Shown: piece by piece, positions 32,395 through 44,918 of the stretch
Layout of the letters: every line of letters starts with the position of its first letter
How positions within the stretch are numbered: position 1 is the stretch's first letter
Assembly (NCBI RefSeq): GCF_024868665.1
Contig: NC_079905.1
Location: 9,201,080 to 9,265,079 of the forward strand
DNA: 64,000 nt
Reading direction: 5' to 3'
From: Triplophysa rosa
Lineage: Eukaryota; Chordata; Actinopteri; Cypriniformes; Nemacheilidae
Program-made: the position numbers and the translations under genes
Notes under the pieces: model-generated
Databases searched by the model: none
What the model saw: only the letters and a program-made list of their open reading frames with translations
Told to the model about the DNA's origin: nothing

Positions 32395-32779
32395 AGGTGA
32401 GGGTTACCGGGGAGACGCGCTTGCAGCAGGATGCGCGGTATCCGGTAACGCGCTTGCAACCTTTCCAAAAGATGCCGCTTCACGATATCCCCACGTTACC
32501 TCGAGTCTGATATAGCCTACTCAGATTGTGTATTGACCTGCTCTTTATTATTTGAGATGCTGTCCGGTGCGAACTTTAAATTCACAGCGAAGCAGTGTAA
32601 ACTTCCACGATTCCTCCAGGACATGGGCACGTCGATGGCGACGTGCACGCTGATTTAAACACTTTTTTACTGTTTTGTAAACCTGTCGGACATCTCTAAG
32701 ACAGTATGGCCACTGAAGCAACCTCGTGGGGTTATTATAACTACAGAAGTAATATTAATACTGCAAGACCTGTACTAGA
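32395..32779 (+). promoter_or_regulatory. dclk3: dclk3 promoter region (probable)
   Basis: A short GC-enriched stretch with scattered CpG separates the GT array from the first dclk3 exon. No TATA box was recognised. The transcription start is not determined. Confidence 0.35.
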
Positions 32780-35700
32780 ATGACGCCGTTGTGGAATCAG
32801 CGAACGGGGCGAGAGGCACCAAGACCCAGAAGGGGACTGACAGGTGAGAACAAAATTGAAGCTTAGGCTATACATTAAACGAAAGGGGACACAGAGACTA
32901 GAAATGTACAGTCTATTCAATTGTATTAATACAATTTTATTTATGTAGAATATATATCACTTTATACGTTGTGTTATATTTAAATGTAAATCATATAGCA
33001 ATGGCAACATAAACTGTTATTTTTATTGAAGAAGTGTCAATATAAATAGTACATTTTCACAGACTTTTAATATAAGATTCTAAGTGTACTTTTTAACTTA
33101 ATTAAGTAACGTTTCTTTGGAAACAACAATTTGCTTCAAAACCTTTGCAAAAACAGTTGCAAGAAATTCATAGTGTTGACCCTATGCATCTTGCAGCTGA
33201 GTTTCAATTAAAAACCACATCCTATGAACCACTTGCAAGTGTGAACCGAAAAGAAATAATTGATTGAACAAAAATAAATAAATAAGAAAAGCATAATAAG
33301 AAATAAAGAAAAAAGAAACAAAAGCAAGCTGCGTCCTAAGTAAAATGATCTGGCACGATCAGATTTGATCCTTTTCCGTTACCCCTGGAGCATGAGATGC
33401 AATTTGAGAATCTGCATGTCTCAGCATTGCTCCTCAATACACACCTGCTCTTAATTATTAATGTTGTGCCACTTCCTATTTAATTTGCTGGTATAGGCTT
33501 TTTTGATTATCTGACCGAGCGATTCTGTGCTGTACTCTTGAATAACAAAGCATATTTTCTGACATACTGCTCAGAAAAAATATAACAAACGGCAACAGTA
33601 CAATTCAGTTTGTTGGTTGTATTTCAGAGCAATGTTTATGTTTGCTTATGTATTTCAGATCAAAGGATGAAACTCCCTAAATGCCCCAACGCTGCCCCTC
33701 GGCAATCTCTGCCCTCTTACGCGCCCAGATCGAGAGCCCGTAGGCTGCCCACAGACTACGGGCATTTAGAAAGCTCCGTGATTGGGGAAAGTCACTGGGG
33801 GGAACCTGGAGTTCCCAGAGCAAGTGGCTACCACGCCCGGCATGCAGAAGCGAGCCCAGTGCGGCCACGAATCGTCACCGTGGTACGGCCCAGTGGAAAA
33901 GAGAGCCCACGTAAGATCTCACTACTGTTAAACCGTCGTGCCGTGCAGACGTTTGAGCAGCTAGTGGCCGATGTCTCCGAGGCACTTGGTTTCCCCTGCT
34001 GGAACAAAGCTCGTATACGACGCCTATTTAGTCCCGCCGGCCGTGAGATCCACAGCCTAGCTGACTTCTTCCGTGTCGACAATGCCTTCCTGGCTTTTGG
34101 GATCAGCCGCCCATCGCTTGATGAGATACATGTCGCGCTGAATGAGTTATATCCTGAAAACCTTGGTTACTGTGAGCACCTGCTGAGGATCTGGGAGCGT
34201 ATGCTGAGACCCAAGGCCACTAAAGCAGATAGTGGTTTCCATGATGATGACCCTGAGGCATCTTTACCTGCTGCATGTGACCAACAGGTGAACCAACCAA
34301 TTGCCAACAACCTGCAGCCTGTTGGAGGGCAAGGAAGGCAAAGAGAAAAGGTGAAAAAAGAAAGACAGAAAAAAGACAGAGAGTTGTGGATGAAGAAAGG
34401 TGACCTGCAGAAAGACGACAAGAAGGAGCCAAAAAAAGAGGAAAGAAAGACAGAACCTGTTTATTGCAAGAGCTGTCGAGGATGTGGTCCTCCCATACCC
34501 CCAATCAGAACCAAGTCACATTCTCAACCAAACAGGCCAAATACCCAGAGCGAAACAAATACGACTTCAGAAAACACACCACACAGATCACCAAAAGTAG
34601 ACGAGAATGTTGCCAATCCTAACTCTACCCCCACTGCTCATCAAAGTCAGCATAACGCTCTCATTATGGAGACGATATTCGAGAGACCAACTCAACAAGA
34701 AACAGTATCACAGAGAAACCTGCAGGGTAATCTACCACCGGACGGTGCTGAAGTTTCATTGGAAGACATCGAGCGCTCCTACGAAATCGGCCGCGTGGTA
34801 GGAGATGGGAACTTTGCAGTGGTGAGGGAATGCCGAGTACGTGGCGTATCTGAAACCTTTGCCATGAAGATCGTGGACAATGCTAAACTGCAAGGCCGCA
34901 GTCACATGATCCAGAACGAGATCGCTCTGCTACGTAGCCTAAAACACCCCCGACTTATCCAGCTCTTTCGTTCGCATCACACAGACACCCATGTGTACCT
35001 GCTGATGGAGCTGGTCACAGGTGGAGACCTGTTTGATCTGTTGATCGCTCAGAGCGGCAGGTTTAATGAGCCAAGTGCTGCATGCATGATTACAGACATT
35101 AGTCAGGCTTTGGAATACATCCACAACAAGAGCATTGCGCACCGAGACATCAAACCTGAAAACCTACTGGTAAATAAAAATTGAAAGCATTGGATTGTAA
35201 GTTTCTATTATCTGAATGAAATCTTAAAGGAACAGGAAAAGATATTTGGAAGAATGCTTGTAACCAAACAGTTCTTGACTACCATCTTGGAAATATTGCT
35301 TTATAAATTTCTTTATTTGCTGAATGCTTGAATGTATTCATTTGATGTATGAAAGCAAACAACTCTGGGGCACTTTTGACTACCATTGTCATTTTTCCTA
35401 CTATGGTAGTCAATGGTGGCCAAGAATTGTTACAAGCATTCTTCCAAATATATTTCTGTGTTCATCAGAACAAAGAAATTTATACAGATTTGGAACTCGA
35501 CGGTGAGTAAATGATGACAGAATTTTCTATTTTTGGGCGAACTGTCCCTTTAGTATAATGAATTATTAGTAGTGGGTGACTTATCATTAGAGACTTTTAC
35601 TAGTTTTATGTAGTTTAACATTTATATGTAAATGTTGTTGTCAGACTTTTATTGCTATTGTGCCATGTAAAGTCTTTTAAAAAGGACATTTTTGAAAACG

Positions 35701-36945
35701 GCTTACCTATTTGTCTGATACTTGTTTTGATAGGCTTAAAAAATAACATTTGTCTACAACAAATTGTTTAAACCATACCGTTAAGTGTCTTACTTTTGTG
35801 CTATTAAAACACTATTGTATTAAAAACATGCATTTAAAATGTCCCTTGTTCAGGTTCAGCGCAATAGCAGTGGAGGTGTGAATCTGAAACTGGCTGATTT
35901 TGGATTAGCCATGGTTATAACAGAACCGGTGTTCACAGTTTGTGGCACACCCACATATGTTGCTCCGGAGATACTTGCTGAGACAGGTAAAATCCTCTGG
36001 TGTAACCCATCTGAGACTGGTTGGACACATAAAACCTGAGCTACAACTTATTTCAATATTCAGATGATTTGTGTATAGTACATGAATTGTTCTCAGATAT
36101 TTCCGGTGTTATGCATTGTGTATGTGTGAATAGGTTACGGTGTTGCAGTAGACGTCTGGGCGATGGGTGTTATCCTGTTTGTGCTCCTGAGTGGCTTTCC
36201 TCCATTCCGCAGTCCAGATCGTAATCAAGAGGAGCTCTTTTGTCTCATCCAGAGGGGAGATGTCCACTTTATGTCCCCTTACTGGGACAATGTGTCTGAG
36301 GGTGAGACATTTGACGACCTACGAATAAAGAAATTTAAAGATTTGGTCGCCCAAAATAACAATTTTGTCATTGTGAACTTACTTTTTTTTTTATAGCACA
36401 CATAAGTCAAATGCGTTAGGAACAAGCAAATGGGAATTTTTAAAAAATGATTTACAGTCATTTATATGCTTTAATCTTGAATGAAGACATCTCTGTGTGT
36501 CCCAGGTGCCAAAGCTCTAGTCAGAGCTCTGCTGGAGGTGGACCTAAAAAGGCGCTTGACAGCTAGTCAAACTCTGCAGCATCACTGGCTTCAACATGCA
36601 ACAGCAGAGAAAGACCATAAGGGGGCGACAAAAGCCACTGACGCCACAACTGAGAAGAACATCCACCGGAAACTAAGTGGCAAAACTATAGAAAATACAC
36701 AAAAACAAGAAATATCATCAGAAGAATCTCATGCAGCACAAATCAATGAGTACAAACTAAATAAATACGAACCAGATATTAACGAACATAAAGACAAGCC
36801 GACGCAGCAGAGTCACAAAATTACCAGTGACCAACCACATTCATCTAATACAGAAGACGCGACCTCAAACAAGCAACATAGCACAGATCAGAACAAACCT
36901 GAGAGACCAGCAGAGCGAGAAGACGCAGACTCAAAACAAGAGTGA
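32780..36945 (+). CDS. dclk3: Doublecortin-like kinase 3
   Basis: Ser/Thr kinase of the CaMK group with a single doublecortin domain. Exons: 32780-32843, 33659-35169, 35854-35986, 36134-36301 and 36506-36945, in phase to about 771 aa. The first exon opens [14 protein letters not shown] and splices in frame into the large exon; if it is not coding, the ATG at 33667 gives 747 aa. The DCX domain ([40 protein letters not shown]) matches DCLK3, and there is only one. The kinase has a Gly loop ([10 protein letters not shown]), Lys in [18 protein letters not shown] in LADFGLA, and [10 protein letters not shown], so it should be active. A long hydrophilic linker separates the two domains, and a Gln/Lys/Glu-rich tail follows the kinase. 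A polyadenylation signal lies at 37683-37688. Confidence 0.93.
35224..35553. mobile_element. Angel-like MITE with rearranged centre in a dclk3 intron
   Basis: The left arm is truncated (TTAAAGGAACAGG then AAAGATATTTGGAAGAATGC). The right arm is full (AATGATGACAGAATTTTCTA to GGGCGAACTGTCCCTTTA). It lies between exons encoding the kinase catalytic loop and the DFG motif. Confidence 0.6.
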
Positions 36946-37705
36946 CCTGCTAAATAATGAGTGAGCCAGAGAAGCAACCTGCTGAGCAATGACAGAAAGA
37001 AGGTCACTGAAGAGTGAAGAAGCCATCATAAAACCAATGACATATGACAAGACTACAGTACAATATATGCTATATAAATGATTCAGTGTGGGGAATTTAG
37101 TGATAAAAGAAGAACAGTAATAATGACTTTAAATGAAACAAACAGCATAACACAAAATAAATGAAATGATGTAGTTTCTTTATATTCTCTAATCTACACA
37201 AAAACTAAGAGCACTGATTGGAGTGTGTAAACTGTGTAAGTCGCTTTGGATAATGTGTCTGTTTAATGTAAATCTAATGTAAATGTGAGTGCACTGTTTT
37301 TCAGAAGGCATGTCAGGTTTCAAATGAAGTACCTGCTATCAACATGCGTGTTGTTTAAGAACGGCAGTCTTATTGCTAAAGGCAATTATGAAGGAAAACA
37401 AATATTTTTTTATCTTGCCAGTCTATAAATAATTTAGCTGTATTGTATTGTTTACCTTTGTTTTTAATTGAAAGGTAGTAAGGACGAGTTTCTTATTCTA
37501 GGAAGGATTAAAAATGTTTTTGTCAATTGCGGCATCTGTAGCTTGAGTGCCAATTTGCATGTAAATTGGCCAGCCATTGTTGTTATAGTATGGTAGACTA
37601 GCTAGAAAGAATCTAACAGTATTCAATATAAATTGTCTTCCTGTGTCTCACATTCCATGTGCTGTAACTATACTGTGTATATAATAAAATGGTTTCCGTT
37701 TATTT
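36946..37705 (+). other. dclk3: dclk3 3'UTR (probable)
   Basis: Non-coding sequence follows the TGA at 36943-36945 up to AATAAA at 37683-37688. Inside, 37235-37285 carries an inverted copy of the fish SINE/LINE tail box (AAGTCGCTTTGGATAATGTG). Confidence 0.6.
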
Positions 37706-38419
37706 AGTATCTAGTCTGTTTGTTAAATATGTACATCTGTACAAACTGTGCGACAACAACTGGTGAAATCAATATTGTAATGTGCTTGAAATTACTTAAG
37801 CTTCATTATCTAATGCCATTATTACGTTTGTACAAAATTAATATGAGTATTATAGTATCCTGTCCAGTGATCTGTAAACCTCACACACACTTTCTCATCC
37901 CCCCATGCTACTTACACTGCAGAAACAGTCAAGCAGGCAAGCTAGACTGACAGCTGTCTTGCCCAAACTAGTCCATCAAGTTATTTCATTTGGCTAAGGT
38001 CATTCCCCCACCCCACGGGGTCTCACCTTGGTTTCTGTGAAGAAGAAGAAAACACAAGAAATGACACTTAACAAACCACTAAACGTAAACTAATTATTTT
38101 AATTAAACACAATATAGATAGTTACATCTGCGTTACATTTAGGTTCAAACAACTGCTTGTTCAGTCGTAATAATTAATTCAGTTCTTCCATTCACAAGAC
38201 TGCAAGTACAGTTATTTACACAAATGACGCTGCAGGATGACGTTGCCATTTTGTCGCATATCAGGGTTGTTGGGGGCTTTTGCCTAGATATCACTTGCGG
38301 TCACCTTTTTCTTTTAAAGCTTTAATTGACACAACACAAATATGGCACGGTACAATTAAAAACAAATCTACTCACGAAATCGAGCAACACAAACTTTTTG
38401 ATAGCTTTTTCTTAAGAAG

Positions 38420-39258
38420 CGTTCCGCTACATAACGCTGGTACGCATGCGCGTCGCATAGCTCTTTAAATACCCCCAGTCATCTGATGAGGCGCAACATT
38501 TGCTGCAGCCAATCAGGTAGCGCGTAAGAGACGGGCAGAGCGGCCATCTCTGATACTGGCAGAAAAGTCACATTCTACCAAACAACGAATGACAGTATTG
38601 GCTTGTTCTTCACCTCGCTCTGAGTATCCAGTGCCCGGATAGGCAGAATCAGAAAGGCACAAGCGGGCAGGAGGAGAGGAGGAGGTAGACAGGAAAAAAC
38701 AAAGATGGCAGTGTAGATTAAGGGGGAGACTATCGAAGAGACTCTGCATCAAACTCATCACTTTAAGGCTTTCTGGCGAATCCGGATCGCGTCGGAGTGG
38801 ATCGGTTTTGTTCGGAAGACGGACCGGAGCCAAGGAGCCCAGCCGGGTCGCAAAGCGTCGCCGTGTGCGTGCTGTCACAGCGGATAACGGCAAACAACAG
38901 CCTGTTGTTTTGTTGAGGCATAGGAAAGCTGTTTTCTCTCATTAGAAACTGAGAGCTGAAGCTAACCCGAGATCAATCCAGAAATCTCAAGACATTTATG
39001 TAGGGAAAACTGCAGTGAAACACAGATGACAATAATTTTCCTGCCCCGTATTCTTATATCACTATAAACCCGATAATAATCTGAGGCTTGTTATCAAGGG
39101 ATTGTTTACTACTGAATGCATTGTTGGCAGTCCAGATACACCATTGTCACAGACCAAATAGCTCGGGGGAAAACCTGGAAATTTCACACTGACAGTCAGC
39201 GAATCCTGTGCTAGACCAGCGCAAATATCCTCTCTGACTCGTTTTGGACCGGACTTGG
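38420..39258 (+). promoter_or_regulatory. cyhr1: cyhr1 CpG-rich promoter and 5'UTR
   Basis: CpG density rises sharply from about 38430 to 38900, with a CCAAT box at 38509-38513 and no TATA box. Antisense frames such as 38513-38893 arise from this composition and are not genes. From 37705 to 38420 nothing recognisable is present. Confidence 0.5.
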
Positions 39259-42200
39259 ATGTCTTCGATGGATGAGAGGATGGAATTAGGCGTCGGGGCC
39301 GCTCCAGGCTCCTCATCTTCGGGTCTGAGTGTCGGTCCTGTGGGAGGAGCCCTGGATGCGGGTCCGGGGAGCGCCGGACTGGTAGGTATTCAAGAGGAGC
39401 CTGTCCTGCGGAGAGACGGTTCTGGTTCCGAGGCCGACCCGGACGCACCGCCCAAGAAGCGCGTGAGACATCAGGAGGGGGAAGCGGGGAAGCTCGAGGA
39501 GCGGCTGTACTCTGTACTGTGCTGCACTGTGTGTCTGGACCTGCCTAAAGCTTCTGTGTACCAGGTAAAACATATAGAGTTTGATGTATATGTATATACA
39601 GAGTTCAATTGTGCAGGGCTTTGTCTCACCGGTATTGCCCAAATGTCGCATTATCGTTTCACACCCATTGAAAATGACGTTTAAATTTAATATGAAACAT
39701 GTTCAGTATGATATTCTGGGAGTTATAGCCTATTTTTGTGTGTTTTCTATTGTTCCTTTGTCTGTTTTTTACACAATATCTGTCACTCACACTGCAGTTG
39801 ACTAATAAAATGTTGCTTTAACACACTTACATAACACACAAAAGTAGTTTTTGTCTGTTTTTTTTTACTTTTGAAGAGCTGGTTTGATGTGTGTTTTTAA
39901 GTTTAAGGTGTTACACACACACGTATACATAATACTGACCTGAGCAGCTGTTTTTTGCCTTCAAAGGCAAACATGACAATCAAGGTGGTCACATGTTCTG
40001 TTTAACCCAATCATTGCTGCTCACCCCTCCCCCAAATATGTGCCCCTTACAGTATAATACCTCTGAAGCCACAACCTACAAAACAGCTGTAAAGAAAATT
40101 CCTTTTTACGTTCTTTTAAGTGTTCAGACACTTTGTTCCTAACATAAGTAGTTCAAGTCAGCCTCGTCCTTTTTGACATTTAAGTGTTTATTATTAACTT
40201 TATAACCGCTTAAATGGTCCTGTCTTTTAAGTGTATGACTTTTAAATGTTATGACTACTCAAATGACAGGTCCGCTTTGAAACCAGAGAGAAACAGTGGA
40301 GATGCCACAGAGCATGAAAATGACATTCAGACATTTTGTGTGTTTGTTTTCATGTTTTTTTTCCAAGTAAACACAACTATCATCTCACTAACCTATAAAA
40401 GTAGCATGTGATTCATGCAGAATGTGTCACACCACATCAGAGCTAATAGGCTGCAGTGTAATCCATTACTGAATTCTAGGATGAAACTCATAAAAAACAT
40501 GCAGCTTAAAACAAAACAAGCAAGTTAGGAAGAACTAAATCAAATGTTTCCTAAATGAATCAAACATAGCAGTTTACCTCCTGTGATATAGATCAGCTGG
40601 TGAATTATTTAATAAGAATTCATTCAGAATTTCAAGTTAAACTTAGAACTAATCATAATATCATTATAAATCATTGTTTTAATGGCTCATAATGTTTTAG
40701 ACCACAAAGCTTATGATTATACAGAATTATTTTAAGTAATAAACCTGTCATAACTGGCATATTACATATATTTATATATGTTGGCTAATTCTGCTATTTT
40801 ACATTCACATTTACATTTAGGCATTTAGCAGATGCTTTCATCCAAAGCGATTTACAAGAATGAGGAAAAAAGGAAGCAAAATATATCATATTGAGGCAAT
40901 AATACAAGAAGTGTTATACCAGGTTACCAGGTTTCAGAAGATTAAAGGTGCAGCCTTTACTTAAATGTGGAATTTCCTTCAGTTGACTTACAAATAATGA
41001 CATTACACTGCCATGTGATACGTATTTGGTTTGTTTTTCCCTGATTGTAATTTATTTTCATCATGACCTTTTTTGGTGTTTAAGATTAATATAATTTTCT
41101 GCTTTTTCATTACTCCATCCTGACTTAGCAGGTGACTTGTTTTAATATGCTTTCATAATACTTCTCAAAATGTAAAATTGTGATTCTTTTTACTATGGCT
41201 ACTTTAATAGTGTCACTGTAAACTCAGACATGTTACCTTAAAATTAAGGTTACAATCATGTCATTCAGGAAACCACTGCTCAAAATCACTTGGGTTAAAT
41301 GGGGAACTTCCATCCCGAACAATACATTTACTCCGAGAGATTCTTGCACTTTAAGGTCCAGCGTATGCAATTTCGCGGCATCTAGCAGTGAGGTTGCAAA
41401 TTGCAACCAACGGCTCACTCCACCCCTCCCTTTCGAAGCACTACGGTGGCTGACACAAGGTGTCTTCACGTTTTCGCTTCTTTGCCAAAGGAGATAACAT
41501 ATTTACGAACGTGCTTTGTAGAGCAGTTTGTCTGTTTAGGGCTACTGTAGAAACAACATGGTGAATTCCATGCAAGGGGCCCCGTGGTGTATGTAGATAG
41601 AAATAGCATTTTGCTCACCATAAAAAGCCTGTGAAATGGTTTCAACACTGCTCTCTGTGCTGTGAACTGAAGGTGTGTGCTCTCATTTCACAGTGTACAA
41701 ACGGGCACCTGATGTGCGCAGGCTGTTTTATCCACCTGCTTGCCGACTCACGTCTCAAAGAAGAACAGGCCACGTGTCCTAACTGCCGCTGTGAGATCAG
41801 TAAGAGTCTGTGTTGCAGGAACCTGGCGGTGGAGAAAGCCGTGAGTGAACTGCCATCCGAGTGCAGCTACTGCCTCAAACAGTTCCCTCGATCCAGCCTG
41901 GATCGCCATCAGACGGAAGAGTGCCAGGACAGGTACCGCTACACCAAATTACAAAACAAACACCTGATTGACAGGGAATAGTAAAGAGTAAAATTCACTA
42001 AAACAAAAACCAGCGCTTTTTTACTAACCACACACTTTTTCCATTGTAAACATGCCTCCTAAAAACCTAATCTATTATAGTTTGTTTTATAATAAAATGT
42101 CAGCGTTGTGTACCTGGTGTAGTCAGTATTGCACTATTACAGAATTTTGGTTTGATGAGATGCTCGTGTACTTTTTCTTGTGATAATGAGACACAAGAAG

Positions 42201-43289
42201 GGATTGTGTTTTCGATGTTTGCCTCTGCTCTCGTTAATCGAGTGCATGCAAATAAACAAAATCAATGCGTACAATTCATTCGTAGTAAATCCCCCCAGTC
42301 TATTTCTAATCTAGTGACAAGATGCTAGATTTACAGAAATTATATATGCTATGCCATATCTAGATGATGGTGTTTGGTCAGTCATATTCTTTCATTACGT
42401 CTTATTTGTTCTGGAAATAGAGTGACACAATGTAAGTACAAGCGGATTGGCTGCCCATGGCAGGGGCCTTTCCATGAGCTCAGCGCTCATGAGGCAGAGT
42501 GTTCCCACCCATCCAAGACTGGTATGGAGTTGATGGGTATACTGGACGAGATGGACCAGAGCCATCGCAGAGAGCTACAGCTCTACAACAGCATCTTTAG
42601 CCTGCTGTCCTTTGAGAAGATCGGCTTTACAGGTACACAAATAGATAGAAAAGCATGAATAAGTTAGTAATAAAAATATTTGTAGCCTTATGTGTCAGGT
42701 GTCAGTCAGAAGCCACTCCCACTCATGAATAACGGGAAACCCTTGCACATTCTTTCTACACGCATGGATTCGATGTGACTACCAGTTGAACAACTTGTTG
42801 AAAACATGCACAACAAGCATATAGAATGTGAGAATCTGCATACCTGATAGGTGAAAAAGTTGTATACTATCAACAACTCTCATATGTTTCACTCCAGAGG
42901 TGCAGTTCCGGCCGTACCGCACCGATGACTTCATCACGCGACTGTATTACGAGACGCCTCGCTTTACCGTGCTCAACCAAACCTGGGTGCTTAAGGCGCG
43001 AGTCAACGACTCCGAACGCAACCCCAACCTCTCCTGCAAGCGCACACTGTCCTTCCAGCTTATTCTGAAGAGCAAAGTGAACTCTGCACTGGAGTGCTCC
43101 TTCCTGCTGCTGAAAGGGCCGTACGATGACGTGAAAATCAAACCCGTCATCCAGCACCACGTCTTCTCCAACGACGCTAACGAAACCGAGTACGCCCTGC
43201 TGCCCATCAGCGACAGCGTGGAGTGCAACAAGCTGCTGGCTGCCAAAAACATCAACCTCCGCCTCTTCATCTTTCAGATCCAGAAATAG
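39259..43289 (+). CDS. cyhr1: Cysteine and histidine-rich protein 1 (ZFTRAF1)
   Basis: CYHR1 is a conserved RING/TRAF-type zinc-finger protein, reported as a galectin-3 partner; its exact role is not settled. Exons: 39259-39564, 41694-41932, 42421-42632 and 42898-43289, in phase to 382 aa. A Gly/Ser-rich N-terminus with PPKKRVR leads into [40 protein letters not shown] and [18 protein letters not shown], a RING-like set of Cys/His pairs. A TRAF-type finger follows (C and H residues in [19 protein letters not shown] and in [20 protein letters not shown]). The C-terminal domain ([20 protein letters not shown] to FQIQK) is nearly identical to human as recalled. The codon at 39244 upstream of the ATG is TTG, so the ATG at 39259 is the start. 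Intron 1 is 2.1 kb. Confidence 0.97.
39565..41693. other. cyhr1 intron 1
   Basis: No exon was recognised. A fish SINE/LINE tail box (ATTTAGCAGATGCTTTCATC, about 40811-40856) is the only repeat identified with any confidence. Confidence 0.5.
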
Positions 43290-44113
43290 AGGCGTGAGAT
43301 GACGGGACGGAAGAAGAACATAGGAGAAGTGATTGGGAAGGCAAGCACCACTGAACCACAGATACCTCTAATGGAGAAGGATAAAAAATATGGCCCATCA
43401 GAACTGCATTGTTCGTTTGTGTGCGAGTGCGTGTTGTTGCCGGTAAGCGTCCAGACCCGAAAATCTGCCTTTTTCATCAACAAACCCACCCTACACTCTT
43501 ACTGGCGGAGCAGGACAGGCCCGAATGGACAGCACAAAAGAGTCATTGACTGTGTTTGTGTGTGTTTCCTTGAGCCTGTTTGTGAGGATGCAAGTCATTT
43601 CAGACCGATATGATATTTAGTTTGATTGATCAACAACTGATGGGTGAGAGTGTTTGGGACGAAAGGTAAAGGCAGAGGTGTCAGAGGTGTAATGCAACCT
43701 ATCAAGCAGGCAATGTTAAACTGTGTTTGTGTGTATGTCCCGCTCGAAACCGTTCTCAAGGCTTCTCCACACAGACACTGCAGCACAGGGGCTGCAACTG
43801 CTTTAAGTGTATTTTTGAATGTGAAGGTAGCCATTTTCATTGGTGCAACAGTAACAGTTAGGCTGGATAAAATGTCTGCCAATCCCAGAAGATGCGATTT
43901 TGCATGGTTTTAGTTTTTCTTTTTGTGTGCACTTTGGAATGCACACTTTTAGTTGAGTAGCAATCGTAACCCTGTAATCTTAACTTAAGTTTGACTTTAT
44001 TAACACGTTTATTTAAGAATCTGTGAACTTTGCCTTTATTCCTTCTGTGAATAGTCATCGTCATTAACAAATGCCATGTGTTCTTTTCAGGCCCCCAGTT
44101 TGTCAACACAGTT

Positions 44114-44281
44114 ACACCGTGTCTACACCAGACGCGACACTACATACGGCTTGTTCTTATGGGATTGTCGCATCGCGCATCCATTGTGGACAAAATTTTA
44201 AAATATAATAGCATCTAATGCGTTCTGTTGTCTTTTGTCGTGTCATGTCGCATCACGCCGCGTCCATTGTAGATACGGTGT
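44114..44281. repeat. Short inverted repeat element
   Basis: ACACCGTGTCTACACCAGAC on the left is mirrored by GCGTCCATTGTAGATACGGT on the right. The interior has repeated GTCGCATC words. It resembles a small fold-back MITE. Confidence 0.5.
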
Positions 44282-44546
44282 TGCATTTCCCACGCATTGT
44301 GATGTCATAATACCTTAAGCTGAATCATAGATACTATTTATTTTTAGTAATTTATTTAACTTGCATTTATTCGCTAACATAGAGTCTTCTCACCACAGCA
44401 AAACTGGAAACTGGATTACCCGTTACAGACCCTTTCCATCCCTTACGAGAATGAATTAACCATGGTTTTATTATAGTAATGGGCGGTTTCTCTGACAGGG
44501 ATAAGTTTAAGACAGGACTAGGCCTTAGTTAAATTAGGATATTTAA

Positions 44547-44844
44547 AGTGAAAATAAAAATTCTGTCATCATTTACACACCCTCTTGTCATTTCAAACCT
44601 GTATGACTTTCTTCCGCAGAACACAAAAGAAGATATTTTGGAAAATGTTGTTAACTGGACCCCATTCACTTGCATTGGTTTTGTGTCCGTACAATAGAAG
44701 TGAATGGGGTCCAATGCTGTTCGGTTACCAACTTTCTTCAGAATATCTTCTTTTGTGTTCTGCGGAAGAAAGAAAGTCATACAGGTTTAAAATAACAATA
44801 TGAGTAATGATGACCGAATTTACATTTTTGGGTGAACTATCACG
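44547..44844. mobile_element. Angel-like MITE
   Basis: The left arm is GTGAAAATAAAAATTCTGTC and the right arm ends TTTTTGGGTGAACTATCACG then TTAA. The arms are complementary around a centre near 44690. Confidence 0.7.
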
Positions 44845-44918
44845 TTAAGTAGTTTTTAAAAAAACATACTTTACAAAAAACATTATGCATCTTGAGACAA
44901 AGCAATCGCACTGACATA

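Larger units (their letters stand above)
26380..32395. other. Gene-free, repeat-rich interval between fabp3 and dclk3
   Basis: No coding exon was recognised on either strand. The interval holds a GA array, an Angel-like MITE (27533-27840), a long fold-back element (28091-29161), a Tol2-like hAT element (30341-31994) and a GT array (32263-32370). The longest frame outside these (29799-30179 plus) has no family features. Confidence 0.6.
43290..44918. other. cyhr1 3' flank and 3'UTR
   Basis: No coding exon was found and no clear polyadenylation signal was chosen. The stretch holds a short inverted repeat (44114-44281) and an Angel-like copy (about 44547-44844). Confidence 0.4.

Noticed and set aside
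32091..32510. 139-codon plus-strand frame rich in Cys and Val
   Set aside because: Most of it is translation of the GT microsatellite.
38513..38893. 126-codon minus-strand frame
   Set aside because: It lies in the CpG-rich cyhr1 promoter, where stop codons are rare by composition.
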